Shown one piece after another: positions 33,186 to 43,965 of a stretch of DNA of 64,000 nucleotides (position 1 is the first letter of the stretch; the number at the start of each line of letters is the position of its first letter). Made by a program: the position numbers and the translations under genes. Source of the DNA: Rutpela maculata (Eukaryota; Arthropoda; Insecta; Coleoptera; Cerambycidae); NCBI GenBank assembly GCA_936432065.2, contig OW386289.2, positions 33,783,372 through 33,847,371 of the forward strand, given 5' to 3'. Below the pieces are notes generated by a model. The model saw only the letters and a program-made list of their open reading frames with translations. It made no database searches and was not told where the DNA came from.

Positions 33186-33480
33186 TACATTCGCGATTAT
33201 GGCCATTATTCACTCAGATGATTTGCGCCACTCGCCTACGGCTTGTGGGCTCAAACGTCATCTTCGTGAATAATGGCTATCATAATCTCTCATATAATAA
33301 TATACTATTCTAATAATATTTTAATGTGAAATAATGTCAAACAGTCACATGACAAGGAAAGCCATCACTAAATCTTTTGCAATATACACATACATAACAA
33401 AAAAACAAAAAGTGTCAACAAATATTAGGCTGCAAGCATGAGCATCCACAAAAATAATCTTAAGGGGAGCAAATATGTAT
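33186..33480. other. Hairpin GATTATGGCCATTATTCAC.. and resumption of the foldback arm
   Basis: 33195-33288 forms a hairpin: GATTATGGCCATTATTCAC with GTGAATAATGGCTATCATAATC. From about 33312 the sequence again matches the complement of the right arm (AATGTCAAACAGTCACATGACAAGGAAA). Confidence 0.55.
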
Positions 33481-33734
33481 ATTCACCTACGACATTAGAG
33501 TAAAATATAACCCTATCTGCTGAAAAATTTAACAGTATCGCAAATAACTAGATTTGTTCTGTGTAACCATGTCTACAGATGTAACATACAGTTTAAAATT
33601 CATCTTCGCTGCTAGATGCGTATAAAATCTCCAATTCCATATTGTTCCAAAATAAGGGACATTTGCATATATCACTACATTTTAAACCAGCCTTAAAACA
33701 CTCACATTTTAAAATATCACATGCATCCTTGTCC

Positions 33735-34190
33735 TTATAATATAGGTAAGTTCGCGTACTTCCTTATGCGCTGTTTCCAAATAGACATCACTGGTAAAAT
33801 ATAATTTCCATCAAAGGACCATCCCATTCCAACAGGATTTGCCCTATACGATGAGTCATGACTATTACACCAAATTTTTGCTTGTAACAAGAAACGTCTT
33901 ACGTGATGTATAAAGGAATCCTCAATTGGTGGAAAATTAGCAATGGTCGAATTTTGAAGAAGATTGTACCTTAAATCATCTACATCTTTACAAGTTTTTG
34001 ATTTGTATAGCAACGGAACATATCTACGAGCAATTTTGACGGCATCGTTTATTAAGGCTGTCGCTTTATCAAGTTCAAGCGTGCTCTTATTTTGTTTTAA
34101 AAAGGTATATGCAATTTTTTTTTCCAATCCCGTATAAAGCACTGGTCGTGTTGCATCCAGTTAAAGCATGTATGGTGGGCAGTGAAAAGA
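33735..34190 (-). pseudogene. Fragment of a transposon-associated protein with a FEN/PIN-like ALTGC..GIGKK motif
   Basis: Minus strand. Upstream of the open frame the reading is HALTGCNTTSALYGIGKK; one extra A in a nine-A run (34114-34122) shifts the frame, after which it continues IAYTFLKQNKS.. through DDLRYNLLQ, FPPIEDSFIHHVRR, KIWCNSHD, NPVGMGW and NYILPVMS. The first motif resembles the helix-hairpin-helix of FEN1-type nucleases (LxGCDY..GIGPK). I recall HALTGCDTTS proteins as long, repeated, uncharacterised genes in insects and cnidarians; that recollection is not checked here. The N-terminal part is missing. The fragment is flanked by inverted TATTCACCTACGACAT (33482) and ATGTCGTAGGTGAATA (34234), suggesting it sits in its own small element. 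Confidence 0.55.
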
Positions 34191-34255
34191 AAATACCAAT
34201 CCGTACATTATTACGAATTGGTATATATTTTATATGTCGTAGGTGAATATGTATT

Positions 34256-35045
34256 TAGAATAGAATAGAATAAAGTTTATTTAGCATTAGCTATCTTCAA
34301 AAGTAACATATATTTGTACATAGTCATTTATTATGTTGTGCTCTGTCGTTTATATATAATTTAGTAACATTTTAGTAAATAATTTTAAATTACTAAATAT
34401 TTGATATCCGTGGGCAAAGCATTGAATACGCGTAGGCCATCGCTAACAGTTTTTTAAGAATGATATTTTTGTATTCATGTTGCAGTTTTCAGCAGACCTT
34501 ACCAAATAATTGTTTCGGTCTTTTAACTAAGAAGGGTTTAAGGTAGGTAAGTATTAGATTTTTCTCGATTTTATATATTAAAGTTGTTTCAATACTTTGT
34601 TCCACTGAAATCCAACCCAATTGGTTGGTTTTGCCATTGTTCTTACATAGATAATCAATATATTTTGAAAACGTCAACTATCGATCTAAAATAATTCCTA
34701 AATATTTAATTTAACTTTCGCATTATTAATGTACAGAAACAATTGATCATTTAAATATTTTCGGCAATTAGCTTTAGTTCCAAGAACCATACATTTAGTT
34801 TTGTCATTATAGAGTTTCAATTTTTTTTTGTACATAACCATATATATAACATACAAAGCTCTTTATTCATTATATCTGTGATTTCAATTTGATTTTTTTC
34901 AGATACATATATTCCTCATCCTCAAAAAAGCTTATATATGAACTTCTTAGGACATGATTTATATCATTCACATATATAATGAATAAAAGAGACCCTAGCA
35001 CACTGCCCTGCGGTCTGTGCATGGTACCCCATACGAACTAGTAAT
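34256..35045 (-). pseudogene. LINE reverse transcriptase remnant
   Basis: Minus strand. From about 35040: PQGSVLGSLLFIIYVNDI, the B-motif region of LINE RT. Decayed sequence follows, with KLYNDKTKCMVLGTK and, in the frame 34677-34489, FSKYIDYLCKNNGKTNQLGW, then a TTCTATTCTATTC tail at 34256-34275. Several stops and frame changes are present. It lies in the loop of the 26900-36188 foldback. Confidence 0.7.
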
Positions 35046-36195
35046 TTTAGTAGATATCTTATTGTTTACTTTAGTTTTATTTTTATTTAGTTTTTTCACT
35101 TTAGTTTTATGCTCCCCCTGAAAATATTTTTGTGGACGCTCATACTTGTAGCCTATTTGTTGACACCTCTGTTCTTTTATACATGTGTATGTCGCATGAG
35201 ATGAGGTTTAGTGATGGTTTTCCTTGTCATTTGACTGTTTGACATTATCGCAAATAAGTTTTATTAGAAATAAACATTTTCATTTTGAATGAACAAATTA
35301 AAGCAATGCTATTTTTGTTCATAAAATCTGTCTATACAGCTTTTGCTGTATAGACTTATATGTACGGAATAATAATCCTAAAAAAGTAAAATCGCTTTTA
35401 AGTTTTGTTTCCTACAATAACTTTTTATTTATTTTGTAACTGTCAATTTATTATTAAGTAAAAGTGTTTATATGTTTAAAAAGTCATGAGATAAACATTT
35501 TACTTTACATACTTAATTTTAATTGTTCATTATTACAGCTCAAAACCCTATAACATGAGTTAACGGCATAATTTCCCTTCCATGCCCTTATGCAAATCAG
35601 CAATAAGGTCGATTTTTCGAGCGCGCATGGCCATGCATTCATAAGACCGACTTAGCTTTGGTGCGCAGAAATTCGTGACATTGCGTTATAATTTATACTA
35701 TTATTATCACAAAATGAAATACGTAGCTCCATGTATTTGTACTTAAATTAAAGCTAAGAGAATAACAAAGTTTTCTATGTATGTATCAGAATTTTGGTAA
35801 GCGTGAAATCAAAGTTATGGTCAATAGAAGTTTAGACTTACCATAGCACACACACTGTTACTCCCCCTTTGATTTACCGTGAATGATTAGTTTTGCGATT
35901 TTTATATAATTGGTATATATGGACAAATTCAGCAAATAATTGTGAACATTTTGGCATAAAGAAATATCCTCTGTCATGAATTTTTATCGAATTAGAGAAA
36001 AAATGTTAAGTAAAAACACATGTTTTAAAAAAAATTACTTTCTGGGCTGTAACTACCAGCTTATAGATTGGATAACATGCATTTCCTGAAGTTATGACCT
36101 ACATTTTCATATATAGTTTCTTTTGTTCTACCCCATTGATAGGTTGCTCGCTAAATATGCATCTTTGGAGGTTCACACCGCTACACTATGGGTTT

Positions 36196-36825
36196 TCGTC
36201 TGCCCAATAGTGCATATTTTTAAAATTAAACACTCCACTCCTGGTAAAACACGACTCATCGGAGAAACAGAGGAAGTTTTAAAAATCCTCATTTGCCGCG
36301 TTTTCTCAAAATCCACCTACAAAATTCCATTCGCCCTGCATAATCTTGAGGTTCTAGAGCTTGCACACATTGATAGTGATGGGGGTGTAAGTTCATATCT
36401 CTTAAAGTCCTCCACACCACAAAATGGGATACTCCCACACGGTTCACGATATTACGGGTACCTAAAGTTGGATCCTCTTCTAAGAGTTCCAAAACTTGAA
36501 CCTCCGCTTCAATTACCCTTTCTTCGCGTTGTGGACCTCTTTCTCCTCCATATCCATCGAGATGACCTGTTTCCCGAAGACGGTGAGCAATCCTTTCAAA
36601 TGTACGTGTACAAGGATGACGTCGATTAGGGAATCTTAAACGATAAAGCTGTTGCGCAGCTGCTGCATTTCCACGACATTCTCCATACATCAAGTGCATA
36701 TCCGTGAGCTCTGGGTAAGTGTAATCTCCCATAGCGTTCAAAATCTGCGTTTTAAAATACCACACTAAACTATCAAATAACGTTATCAATAAAGAAAATA
36801 AAAATAAAATCAAAAAGTAACACAA
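36196..36825 (-). pseudogene. Tc1/mariner-group transposase, N-terminal half
   Basis: Minus strand. MGDYTYPELTDMHLMYGECR followed by NAAAAQQLYRLRFPNRRHP and TRTFERIAHRLRETG is the helix-turn-helix region seen at the start of many insect mariner-like proteins. GTRNIVNRVGVSHFVVWRTL and HHYQCVQALEPQDYAGR lead into the DDE domain. The open frame ends at 36289; beyond it, with frameshifts, LFSDESCFT and NFKNMHYWADENP can be read to about 36190, where the foldback begins. The C-terminal half is at 26352-26898. The N-terminal 30 residues of the open frame (MCYFLILFLF..) are upstream sequence; the likely start is the MGDY methionine. Confidence 0.85.
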
Positions 36826-37079
36826 AAAGAACGAACAAGTAGTGTCTGTACGTAATCAAGAACTTAACGACTTGAACAGTAAGTCAATAAAGTAAATCTT
36901 AACTGTAAATACGTGGCCTAAAATTTAAAAAGAACGAAACAACGAACGGGTTCGACGTGTGTACTTAACAAAGTGTCCACAGAAATTAAAATATTGCACA
37001 AGAGGGAGTATAGTTTTCTTCAGATCTACTAAGCACTCAGAAAACGCCGACGTCTTTCACTTTTACCGCAATGCTAAAG

Positions 37080-37325
37080 ATCCTCTGTAGAGGATCCAGC
37101 CAACCAGCCAACCGTCCTTCTCGGTACACTTTAAAAATTGCCATAACAACTCTCATAAAAGTGAACTGGTCTGCTGGAATTCCAGGTCCTCAAAGCGTAC
37201 CGACAATCGAGCAGACCAGGTCAATCCAGTAGACCAGCTCACTTTTACGAGTTCGCACGGCAATCTTCAAAGTGTACCGAGAAGGTTGGTTGGTCTGCTC
37301 TCTGCCGCTGGGTCGTGTGTAGATC
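37080..37325. repeat. MITE-like inverted repeat with GATCCAGC/GCTGGGTC ends
   Basis: Arms AACCGTCCTTCTCGGTACAC.. and GTGTACCGAGAAGGTTGGTT, with inner AAAAGTGAACTGGTCTGCTGG and CCAGTAGACCAGCTCACTTTT, are inverted. The outer GATCTACACACGACCCAGCG (complement) matches the style of 7340-7520. Non-coding. Confidence 0.6.
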
Positions 37326-39776
37326 CCTTTACCTTACCTACTTTTAAAAAGTGTGATTATCAACTTGTATCCTCGGCCGACGCGCGGTCTCTAACAAAGG
37401 AGCGCGATACTTTGAAAAAGCCGTACTAGCGTATTTGATGGTTAGAGGCGCCGACATACGCGAAAATAAAAGCCTATCCCAACATTCCAGCAGTTCTCAA
37501 ACAATTTTACTGAAAGTTTCCGAAATTTTTGTTTTTTTTTTTTTTCTAAAATTATGGGTTTTAGACCATGTTATATAAGGTTGTTTTGTTCGTTTAGTCG
37601 TTCCCCACCACCAGTTTTTTTTAATGACATGAAAATGATTACACCCTGTATATGTACACTCTGATTCTGAGGGACCAGATTAGTCATAAGAACCATAATG
37701 TCTATCTTGAACAACAATGGCAGTGGAGCTTTTTGGATAGCCGTTTCCACTATAAGTATCCCCAAAAGATCGTTTCACTTCAATGTTGTTGCAAGAAAAT
37801 TGATTTTTCAACATAGTTATAAGTTGCTTTTTGTTCTTCACATTAGACAGAAATTTGCTTATGAAAAACTGGAGTATCTTCTGTTATGTTGCACTGAGGT
37901 GTGAGATGTTTAGGTAGTCCCAACACGTACCTTTTTCACTATCATAACACTTAGTTTACATTACTTTCATTTCAAGCAAAAAAAAGGAAGAGGGAAAAAC
38001 ATTTCTTTGTCTAACTTACAAATAAGGTGCAAGAAGATGTGAAATTATGAAAAACATATTCTTAGCCTCTTAGCCAAATATTTATTGAAGGTTCATAGCA
38101 ATTTTTCAAACTTAAATTCCCTGGCTTTTCCAGGTTTTCCACGACTATTGGAAAGTTTTTTTCCAGGTCTATAATAATTGATAAGTGGGGGTGGGGGTGA
38201 GGGGACACATGTGGTGTCACCAAATAATTGGCACGAACTAGAAGTACAAAACTCAGATTTTTTTTTTTTTTTTGATGAGTATGATGAGTGAAAAATTATT
38301 TTCAAATTCTCTGACTTTTTATTAAATTTTCCAAATTCCCTAACTTTTCCAGGTAGCTATGAACCCAGTTATAATAATTTATTAGTCTTGAATTGAGTTG
38401 AGAAATAACCATCTTGAAAAATCAGCATCATATTGTATGTTTTCTTTACACAGTGTACACCAGAGGCAACAGGTATAGGTACATATACTTATACCTAGTG
38501 TTTATTATCAATCTATTCTCTTCGCAATACGAAAACAAGCGACTATCTTTATTGAATTTCACATGAACATTTCTAAAACTAGAAATATCTTTCATAAAGA
38601 AAAAAAATTGTATCATGTTATCGGTCATTCAATTTTAAATAACTTTCAAAATATCCCCTCTGGCAATCTGTCATGTTCTTTATAAATATATGATAACTTA
38701 AGAAAACTCTATTTGTATTGAAATTTGGATGGTGGGGGTTAGTTGGAAAAATAACTCTTATGTAAGTATACTATTTTTGAAAAAAATTGATCAGTGAATG
38801 TTTCTTCATATGTATACCTAAATACGGTGGCCACCTACGATGATTCTACAAAAACAAAAATGAGAGCGTTTCGTCAACCAAACTGGCATGATGGGGAGAT
38901 TATTAAAATTAAAAATGACGCAATTATATATTTATCTAGAAAATTAATTTATTTTCATGAAAACTGAATCTTTCTAGAATAACTGGCAAAAAGTATAATA
39001 TTTGCATTTAGTTTAATTAACTCCTGTCCTCGCTATTGTGGTACATTTAGCGATCAGTATGGCATATGTGATAAATTTTAGTGACTCCAACCAGAGGGAA
39101 ACTACTGGAAAAAAAAAGTACACCATTTACCTACTACTTACCTAAGTATTTTTCAGTCAATTTGAAGGTAGGTCTAGAGGTAATTTATGTGGTGATTTGC
39201 TTTTCTTTCAGTATATTTAGTGCATATAGGTACTCACATCACGTGTACTCAGTAGGTACGGTACATTGTACTGACCGATGCGATGCTATGCACGTACAGC
39301 TAGAGAGGGCTCCCAGGCTACTTCATTTCTTAAATGGCCATTTAAGAATTTCAAAGATATTTTTATCTTTTTTATTATTTTTATTTATTGTCAATGTAAA
39401 CTTTTGGTCTATACATAATAAACATATAATAAAAATGGAGATACTTTAGTAGCATATTAGGAGAGTATTTTCGTTTACTTATCTATATTATTTTCGTCGT
39501 AGAAAATTTCATTAAAAATATTAGGGGGCCCTAAAATCCTAAATCTGCCCTTGATTTTCATATGTTTGTGAATTTTATGTTATTTGTTAAGTCTTCATTT
39601 GCACTGTGTTGGTCTACTACATAAGGAAAAGGCGCAAATGTTAAAAAAAAGATCCTCGAAAAGTTAAAATGTTTGGTCTGATCATTAATATTGTATCCAT
39701 AAACTGCACACCGCATTAATATAAAAAACAATTCCTACAACCTGACATTTACTAATTGTGTGATGTAAGTGAAGGT
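37326..39776. other. No gene seen; contains a MITE-like block at 38090-38357
   Basis: 38090-38357 has inverted ends GGTTCATAGC/GCTATGAACC with TTTTCCAGG motifs near both ends, so it is a probable short MITE. The segment 37600-37650 matches a repeat near 23700. The frames in this stretch, including 39081-39449, show no family resemblance. It probably lies in an intron of the D2HGDH gene or upstream of it; I found no further D2HGDH exon. Confidence 0.4.
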
Positions 39777-41335
39777 AAAGAAACCCCCTCGTTATGGCAG
39801 ACAGATGATAGTGCACCTGAAGGCCTTCCATGAACCCAGGGAAGACCTCTGTGGTTACCTTCACAAAAAAAGGAAACTCAATCTGGGAAAATTATATCTC
39901 CGGAGAATGAATTGTAGGTGAAAGAGATTAAAAATTCGGGACTGATTCTAGACAGTAAATTAAACTTCAAGCATCTAGACAGAGTGACTACCAAAGCTAC
40001 GGGGCCCCCATAGGTCTACAGAAGAATAGTAGGCAAACACTGGAGACTACAATAAAAAAATGGTGCACTGGTTCTACCAAAGGATTGTGGTATCAATAAT
40101 AATCTATGCCTCCCTGATCTGGTGGTACAAATCCAGAAAATGGGAGGCAATGAGAAAACTAAGAAAGGTACAAAAAGATAACGGGAGCCATGTCAACAAC
40201 GCCTACCACAGATAGGGGGGAAGCACTAATTTACCTACCTCCACTACATTTGGTCGTGGAGAGTTAGGCACTGCTAGCAGCGTACAGGCAGAAAATAAGT
40301 GGATACGGAGCCATTCCAATAAGAATGGGATACCATACCGAAATATTTCAACAAATAGAAAAAAATTGACTACTAGACATGCAGTCAGATAGAATCAACA
40401 CAACCCACAACTTTACAAACACTTTGAGGGTGCATATATCTGATATAGGATCAGAGGGAATAAGGTAACTGTGAAGACATTCTATATGGTATACTGACGG
40501 ATCAAAAACGTCAAGAACTGGAGCAGGAGTTACAGGGAATCAATCAGGTATAGACATTAGTCTGAATCTGAGTAGTACCACAACAAGTGTTCCAAGCAAA
40601 AGTCACAGTTATAGAAATCTGTGCACAAGAAATGATACGGAAGTCATACACTGATAAAAGAATCTGCATTATCACTGAGAGCCGAGCAGCTCTCAAAGCT
40701 CTGGATGTAGTAGAGATACGTCCCAAAACAGTAAAAAAACTGCATTAATTCCCTGGCGAAACTGGCGGAACACAACAGCTTACAACTGGAGTGGACCGAG
40801 GACACCAGGGCAATGAAGGTAATGAAAAAGCAGATAAGCTGGCCAGAGAAGGCGCAAAATAAGACTTGATGGGACCTGAATCAACATGCGAGATATCATA
40901 TAATACCGCAAAAGGATTAGTAAAGGAACTATTAAATCAGAAACACAACTTGTTTTGGACTGGGGTGCAAGGGATAAGATAGTCACATATGTTCATCACT
41001 GACGGACCATAAAAAACAAAACCAATGAATTGCTAAAACTGAGCAGAAAACAGCTCAGATATGCAGTGGGCATTCTAACAGGTGACTGCACACTAAACAA
41101 ACACATATCCAATATAGCTTGGAGGGACAATCTAGAGTGCAGGATGTGTGGTGAAAATGAAGAAACTCCTCACCACATACTATGTGAATGCCCAGCCTTG
41201 GTGGCTGGAAAGTTTTCATACTTCGGGAGATCATTTGTGACTCTGGAAGAGATAGCCAAAGCTCCCATCGACCATACACTCGACTCTCGGGGAGGAAGAC
41301 GGCAAATGGAATAACGAGACTATGGATTATAATAA
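39777..41335 (+). pseudogene. Decayed LINE with RNase H and C-terminal CCHC motif
   Basis: Plus strand with many stops. About 39925-40020 reads as the RT thumb (SGLILDSKLNFKHL). About 40095-40260 contains IIYASLIWWYKSRKW and LPPLHLVVE. About 40490-40540 is the RNase H start WYTDGSKTSRTGAGV. The frame 41030-41314 has TGDCTLNKHI followed by CRMCGENEETPHHILCECPA, the C-terminal zinc motif of I/R1-type LINEs. It lies just upstream of, and probably in an intron of, the D2HGDH gene. Confidence 0.75.
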
Positions 41336-41762
41336 GCTTAGGCATCAGTATGACGGGGTTCTGGCACCGCAACCCATACGGCAAAAAATATGAAGGTAGA
41401 AAGATGGCGTCGAGTCTGCGCAATGTCATATCTCTCCGTTTGTTTTATTGTAGGCTATAACTTTTCCCTATGTTCATTCTAAAAGCTTCTGAAACACAAT
41501 ATACTTATTTATACAATATTTTACCGATATAGCAGAAGTTCTTTGAATAGTTACAAACGTTTGTTAAGAACCTACGAAGCACCTTATTATATCTACTGTA
41601 TAGAGAAAAAAAATATCATATGCTTGGTCATGTTTTATGCTTTTTTCTGTAGAAAGTAATTTACCAACATATTTTTTTATCATTTACTAATAAAACAACA
41701 GTATTAAAATCTAGTTTGTTTCTTTCACCAGATATTTGTACATAATCACATATAACTTTTAG

Positions 41763-42241
41763 GCCCTTTGGTCAATAAGAGAAACAATTCCTGATGGGCT
41801 TAAGCTATGTGGGGCTGCATTTTGTTATGACATATCTTTACCTCTTGAACATTATTTTACACTAGTTGATGATCTGACCAAACACATGGGTAGTATGGCA
41901 GAAAGAGTCTTTGGATTTGGCCATCTAGGTAATCTACCAATTAATCAGATGTATTTTTAAATAATTTCAAGAACATTTGTTGTCTTTAAGGTGATGGTAA
42001 TCTTCATCTACAGATTATAACAAAAGAATTTTCCAAAGAAATTAAAGCCCATATTGAACCATATATCTTCAATAGAACAGCTGAATTAAAGGGCAGCATC
42101 AGTGCAGAACATGGCATTGGTTTTTTGAAAGCTAAATATTTAGATCTGGCTAGATCATCCAGCACAGTCGGTTTAATGAGAGACATTAAGAAAATGTTGG
42201 ATCCCAATGGAATTTTAAATCCATACAAAATATTTCCTTAA
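41763..42241 (+). CDS. D2HGDH: D-2-hydroxyglutarate dehydrogenase, last two exons
   Basis: Exons 41763-41929 and 41991-42241 encode the C-terminus of the mitochondrial FAD enzyme that oxidises D-2-hydroxyglutarate to 2-oxoglutarate. Landmarks: ALWSIRETIPDGLK, CYDISLPLEHYFTLVDDL, then across the intron VFGFGHLGDGNLHLQI, and SAEHGIGFLKAKYL followed by LDPNGILNPYKIFP and a stop. The GHLGDGNLH and SAEHGIG motifs are the conserved metal- and substrate-binding region of this FAD-linked oxidase family. The acceptor is at 41761-41762 (..TTTTAG); the intron 41930-41990 is 61 bp, GT..AG, splitting a glycine codon. AATAAA at 42308-42313 is the likely poly-A signal. The upstream exons were not found. No disabling change is seen. 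Confidence 0.93.
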
Positions 42242-42307
42242 TAGATGTATACAAGTAAAATAATAATTGGGATATTCATTATATTTATACAACATAAGAC
42301 ATACTTA

Positions 42308-42313
42308 AATAAA
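42308..42313 (+). terminator. Poly-A signal of D2HGDH
   Basis: AATAAA, 67 bases after the stop codon and 15 bases before the stop of the opposing gene, so the two transcripts probably overlap at their 3' ends. Confidence 0.6.
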
Positions 42314-42327
42314 CATAATAATTTGCG

Positions 42328-42445
42328 TTAATTGAACAGATGTTTAGTTTTCACCTCAATTTGTTCCAAAACAAAATGAAACGAATGATCTCCATTAACA
42401 TATTCTACACCAGGGTTGCGCATATTTTTGTAGGCTTGAAGAACA
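42328..42445 (-). CDS. Last exon of an unrecognised host gene
   Basis: Minus strand. A splice acceptor (TGTGTTGCAG, AG at 42447-42446) precedes an open stretch VLQAYKNMRNPGVEYVNG, then DHSFHFVLEQIEVKTKHLFN and a stop. The codons are non-repetitive, amino-acid composition is normal for a soluble protein, and position tail to tail with D2HGDH supports a real gene. I do not recognise the family. The preceding exon is not visible within 250 bp upstream; beyond that lies a transposon (42710-46975), which would be in its intron if it is not the gene's boundary. Confidence 0.55.
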
Positions 42446-43965
42446 CTGCAACACATGGAATACATATAAGTATATAAAAATAAATATGATGAATTTGATT
42501 ATTAACTAAAAAGTAGAGAAAGCATATTATTTTCAACCGAACAGCTACCGTGGATGGGGGTGGATCGAGACTGCTGGGTCAAAGGAAACAAAAGTGGAGA
42601 ACGTAAATCAAAAATTCTCCCAGTTCTCAAATTTAAAATTGGCGGTTTTAGTTATTTAGTTATTTTAGTTTTATTTTATTTTAGTTTAGTTATCAAATTA
42701 TCTATTAGTCTTCGACCATATATTATCTAGACTCGGCATGTGGGCGTGTCGCATGTTACAAGATGTTTTTGCGGGGGGTTTCAAGGTACACTGAATTCTA
42801 TTGGCTAATTCAAACGTCGCGGGTCGAATGTCGAAAATGCATTAAAACTTTGTTTACATCGCCATTGTTATTTGTGGCTATTTTTGTTTTATTTATGTGT
42901 TTCTTAGACTTCCATAACATCCAGACAATTTTTCTGTTTTCAAAATCGGTAAATAGTGTTTTATATACGATCCCGCGTTAGAGAAAGAATGGAATAAATC
43001 ATTTTGTAGGCAAGTATTATCTTATTTGTAATTATTCCTCAGGCGTAGTCGTAGGGTTTCAGGTGCTCTCTAAAATAAAATAATATATAAGTAGATAATT
43101 ATTTTACAGACTTAATACATATTTTTTAATAAAGTTGAATTTATCTATGAGGCATTTCAGATCTTAGACTAACTAATATTGACTAGGTACTCTTAGTTTT
43201 TCAATGCAAATAAAACTCAAATAGGTACTGCTTATTATATAAACCAGCTTCTGTATACTTATTTGGTTTAAATTATATAGGTATTGCATGAGATCAAATA
43301 TGAGTTAATAAACTGATAGTTTAAGTAGGTAGTACAATTTATTAAGTGTCATAATATATTATATCTATTTTTAATGTTTTAGATTTCTAAAAGAATTGGA
43401 TGCCCAAAAATAGTGACGGAAAATTGGACCAGTTATAGAGACCACAAGATGTATGCAAAACGTCGTTCAATAAAGTAAAGTACTTAGGAAAAGTACCATA
43501 TTATCTATAGCAAGCACGTTAAATATTCAGAACACATTCTGTTGGGTAAGTATAATCTACACTACCGATGATATTTTAAAACGTATTGATCAACTGCATG
43601 CGACGTTCAATTTTGATTCTATTTCAATACAATACAATTACTTTTATGTGACTTTTATGAATGTATAGCACGAATAAATAATAAAATGTTTGTACTTCTG
43701 CTCATATAACAGTTGTTGCTTTAAAAATTGTACATTGCAAGATAATAAAGAATATTTCCGAATGACTTATTTTATAAAAAAAATAATCAGGATAATCTTA
43801 GTATGGAGTACGAAAAGAAACAAATTGAAATATCTCAAAAAAAAAGGTGATACAGACAGTAAACATTTTTTTAAAAACAGCTATTTTGAATTCAATTTAG
43901 GTTAACAATGTACATTTCCATGAAAATCTGAATGTCAGTTTATACATTCACAATACTTGCTTTAA

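Larger units (their letters stand above)
26900..36188. mobile_element. Long-armed foldback element inserted in a transposase gene, heavily invaded
   Basis: The reverse complement of 35090-36150 matches 26921-27390, then 28410-28870, then 33312-33480. Anchors include CAACCTATCAATGG, GCATGTTATCCAATCTATAA and CGCGCTCGAAAAATCGACCT. The arms are therefore at least 1 kb each. The left arm was later split by a LINE (27392-28408) and by a block holding gypsy copy 2 (28871-33311). The flanks ATATGTGGT (left) and CTATGGGTT (right) are similar nonamers in the split transposase and could be a decayed 9-bp target duplication. Long arms and a 9-bp duplication would suit a Mutator-like foldback; that is inference. 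Confidence 0.6.

Noticed and set aside
39081..39449. 122-residue plus-strand protein
   Set aside because: No motif, hydrophobic AT-rich translation, no splice or promoter context; nothing supports it.
43030..43070. Minus-strand mini exon ending EHLKPYDYA
   Set aside because: Acceptor-like TTTTAG and a stop are present, but nine residues inside a transposon are too little to support a gene.
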